From UBA1422 sp041859095 (GTDB lineage Bacteria; Bacillota; Clostridia; Peptostreptococcales; Anaerovoracaceae), in assembly GCA_041859095.1 (NCBI GenBank), contig JBHEKY010000015.1:62001-126000 (forward strand): a stretch of 64,000 nucleotides of DNA. The letters run 5' to 3'. Below are positions 61,992 through 64,000 of this stretch, one piece after another. Both the position numbers and the translations under genes were made by a program. The notes beneath the pieces are model-generated. The model ran no database searches, had not been told where the DNA came from, and saw nothing but the letters and a program-made list of their open reading frames with translations. Position 1 is the first letter of the stretch; every line of letters starts with the position of its first letter.

Positions 61992-63296
61992 ATGGAAACC
62001 AACCCCGAACCTTACATATCATCAGGTATCGGCATTCTAATCATTCTAATTCTATTATTATTGACAGCAACCTGTGCAGCCGCCGAAAAATCGATGGTGG
62101 CCGGAAACAAGGTACGAAACAGCGCCCATGAGCAGTTTGAGCTTCGTGGAGCTATCACACTGTTTGGATTGGGTATCTATGCCGTCATTCTGTTATGGCT
62201 TCAAAAAATTCTCACCTCTTTTTTGGAAAAGAATAATATCCCCGGGAGTTTCCTAATCGCTGTGATTCTTTTGCTTTTTCTAGCCACATTTTTGGTGTTA
62301 GTGTTCGGTGAGATTTATCCGAAAAAATGGGCATCGCAAAAACTGGATCGAGCTGCTGTATTAACAGAAAAAAGTGCGAAATGGATTCTTTTCCCATTGA
62401 AGCCATTGTTATGGCTAATGTCTGCTACTGGGAACTTGCTGTTAAGGATGACAGGACAAAAGATCCACCTTGACGATGAGGAGTTTTCTGAAGAAGAAAT
62501 CATGTCCATGTTGGAGACAGGTCAGGAAACTGGTGCTCTCAAAGAAGAAGGTAAAAAAATGATAGATAGCATTTTCGCCTTCGACGATAAATTTGCATAC
62601 GAGATAATGACCCCTCGCACCAATGTGTTCGCGATAAATATCAATGATCCTTCTGAAAAGTACATTGACACATTAATGGAACTGCGATATTCCCGCATTC
62701 CGGTTTTTGATGAAGATAGTGATAATATTATTGGAATCATTCACATCAAAGACTATCTAATCAAAGCAAGGGAAGCAGGGTTTGAAAATGTTGATCTTCA
62801 TGAAATTCTTCGAAAACCGTTTTTTGTTCCTGATACGAAATACATTGATACCTTGTTTTTCGAACTGCAGAAGACACGCCAGCATATTGCCATCTTAATT
62901 GATGAATATGGTGGCTTTTCAGGCATTGTAACGTTAGAGGATATCATTGAAGAAGTTATGGGCAATATCGATGACGAATACGATGAAGAAGAACCCAAAA
63001 TCCAGGTGGTCGAAGAAAATACGTACCGTATCGATGGAACCATGTACCTGGACGATATAAATGATGAACTCCAAACTGATTTAGAGTCTGAGAATATAGA
63101 AACACTAGGAGGCCTATTGATTGAAATTTTGGGTGAAATTCCCAGTGATGGAAACCCTTCTACGGTAGTCGAATACGGAAAGTATACGTTTACCATCGAG
63201 TCGGTACAAGATAGAAGAATCGGAAAGGTTCTTGTTCATATAAAAAACGAAAACCCGGAAGAGAAGCCCAGCGAAGACAAAAAGGAGAAAGAGTAG
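61992..63296 (+). CDS. CNNM/CorC-HlyC family membrane protein with CBS pair
   Basis: 434 residues from ATG 61992 (GGAGTAAC upstream; the frame extends further 5' only into trhP). CNNM/DUF21 domain with an N-terminal helix, two more helices and a CAAAEKSM start, EIYPKKWAS motif, then two CBS domains (MTPRTNVFAININDP, IHIKDYLI; HIAILIDEYGGFSGIVTLEDIIEEVMG) and a CorC/HlyC domain. An acidic tail ends the protein. Members are proposed Mg2+/Co2+ transporters or efflux regulators; the haemolysin name is historical. Confidence 0.92.
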   Translation: METNPEPYISSGIGILIILILLLLTATCAAAEKSMVAGNKVRNSAHEQFELRGAITLFGLGIYAVILLWLQKILTSFLEKNNIPGSFLIAVILLLFLATFLVLVFGEIYPKKWASQKLDRAAVLTEKSAKWILFPLKPLLWLMSATGNLLLRMTGQKIHLDDEEFSEEEIMSMLETGQETGALKEEGKKMIDSIFAFDDKFAYEIMTPRTNVFAININDPSEKYIDTLMELRYSRIPVFDEDSDNIIGIIHIKDYLIKAREAGFENVDLHEILRKPFFVPDTKYIDTLFFELQKTRQHIAILIDEYGGFSGIVTLEDIIEEVMGNIDDEYDEEEPKIQVVEENTYRIDGTMYLDDINDELQTDLESENIETLGGLLIEILGEIPSDGNPSTVVEYGKYTFTIESVQDRRIGKVLVHIKNENPEEKPSEDKKEKE

Positions 63297-63299
63297 TAG

Positions 63300-64000
63300 A
63301 TGAAGATCGCATTCCACACCCTGGGATGTAAGGTGAACCAATATGAATCCGAAGCGTTACAAGAAAAATTCAAGGCAAACGGACACCAACTCGTTCTTGA
63401 GACTGAGGTTGCTGATGCATACGTCATCAACACTTGTACAGTTACCGGCCTTGCAGATCGAAAGTCCAGACAATTCATAAGGCGGCTTCGGAAGCAGAAT
63501 CCTGATTGCATATTAGCAGTCATTGGTTGCTATGCACAAATGGAGCCAGATGAAATAGCAGCGATGGAAGGTGTAAATATTGTCGCTGGTACAAACGAAA
63601 AAGCAGGCTTGGTTGAACTTGTCGAAAACTATGCGAAAAACCGGGGTGTTGAGATTCATCGGAAGACATATGAGGAATTAACCGAGTTTGAAGAGATTGG
63701 TGTGCCCGTTTCCATGGACTCACGAACCAGGGCCTATATCAAAATTCAAGACGGCTGCAACCGGTTTTGTTCGTATTGTATTGTACCTTATGCACGTGGA
63801 AATCTTCGTAGCCGAAGCTGCGAACATATACTCAAAGAAGCAAGAATCTTGATAGAAGCAGGGTATAAAGAAATTGTTTTGACAGGAATTAATACTGCTT
63901 TATATGGCGCCGAATATGACAACGTGCAAGGCCGGGGACTGGTAAAAATCATTTCTGATCTGGACCGGCTTCCGGGAGACTTCCGAATAAGACTCAGCTC
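63300..64000 (+). CDS. mtaB: tRNA (t6A37) C2-methylthiotransferase MtaB, N-terminal part (3' truncated by window)
   Basis: 233 complete codons are visible before the window ends. N-terminal UPF0004 domain with the three cluster Cys in HTLGCKVNQ, NTCTVTGL and IGCYAQM, then the radical SAM core with QDGCNRFCSYCIVPYARG (CxxxCxxC). This matches MtaB, which adds a methylthio group to t6A37 in tRNA. The ATG at 63300 follows the CNNM stop by 3 bases, with AAAGGAG 12 bases upstream. Confidence 0.93.
   Translation, partial: MKIAFHTLGCKVNQYESEALQEKFKANGHQLVLETEVADAYVINTCTVTGLADRKSRQFIRRLRKQNPDCILAVIGCYAQMEPDEIAAMEGVNIVAGTNEKAGLVELVENYAKNRGVEIHRKTYEELTEFEEIGVPVSMDSRTRAYIKIQDGCNRFCSYCIVPYARGNLRSRSCEHILKEARILIEAGYKEIVLTGINTALYGAEYDNVQGRGLVKIISDLDRLPGDFRIRLS

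Noticed and set aside
1..64000. CRISPR array, insertion sequence, prophage or rRNA operon
   Set aside because: No regularly spaced repeats, transposase, integrase, phage genes or rRNA-like sequence was seen.

Overview
The window reads as a chromosomal segment of an anaerobic Clostridia-class Firmicute (Bacillota). Support: an NADH/ferredoxin-type trimeric [FeFe] hydrogenase, strong SD-led genes with several TTG and GTG starts, class-typical gene orders (yajC-secDF-relA-MBL-hemZ-hisS-aspS; nadD-yqeK-rsfS-leuS; ylbF-M24 peptidase-efp; mltG-trmR-trhP), a GerMN lipoprotein and a fused SecDF. The genus cannot be fixed by eye; something near Fusibacter or Acidaminobacter is only a guess. No IS element, prophage, CRISPR array, rRNA or replication origin is visible.

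Layout. 1-256: tail of an unidentified gene overlapping a small zinc-ribbon gene. 337-4362 (minus): hydC-hydB-hydA. 4593-6134: membrane PAS-GGDEF diguanylate cyclase. 6181-9308 (minus): VTC-domain protein, DUF4956 membrane protein and Cthe_2159-like lipoprotein, a probable surface/polymer module. 9467-12684: promoter, lysine riboswitch, terminator and dapA-dapB-lysA. 12878-13891: msrA-msrB. 13893-16633: an attenuated leader and the cobalt/nickel ECF transporter cbiM-cbiQ-cbiO, then a DUF3842 gene, a methyltransferase and mutY. 18844-22599: cation-transport block with oadB, a very short oadG-like gene and a Ca2+/H+ antiporter on the minus strand, and a divergent Na+/Ca2+ exchanger behind a structured leader. 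22736-25665: coaBC, chrA and a wrecked ppaC. 25924-28606: amino-acid permease and GerMN lipoprotein. 28655-32172: trkH facing two trkA genes and a PHP phosphatase. 32274-37279: polA-coaE-solute-binding protein. 37374-41276: an RND transporter between two tRNA-Leu genes.

41317-64000 is an almost uninterrupted plus-strand housekeeping run: protein export (yajC, secDF), stringent response (relA), haem/radical SAM (hemZ), tRNA charging (hisS, aspS, leuS), NAD synthesis and ribosome silencing (nadD, yqeK, rsfS), RNA decay (rnjA, ylbF), EF-P, cell-wall mltG, tRNA wobble modification (trmR, trhP), a CNNM/CorC protein and the start of mtaB.

The most interesting items are: the Na+/Ca2+/H+ block with OadB but no decarboxylase and a candidate cation-sensing leader RNA; the VTC-DUF4956-Cthe_2159 trio; the attenuated cbiM leader; an internally deleted ppaC; and a Xaa-Pro-type M24 peptidase reduced to its catalytic domain and overlapping ylbF. 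All calls come from reading the sequence and family knowledge; no database search was run.
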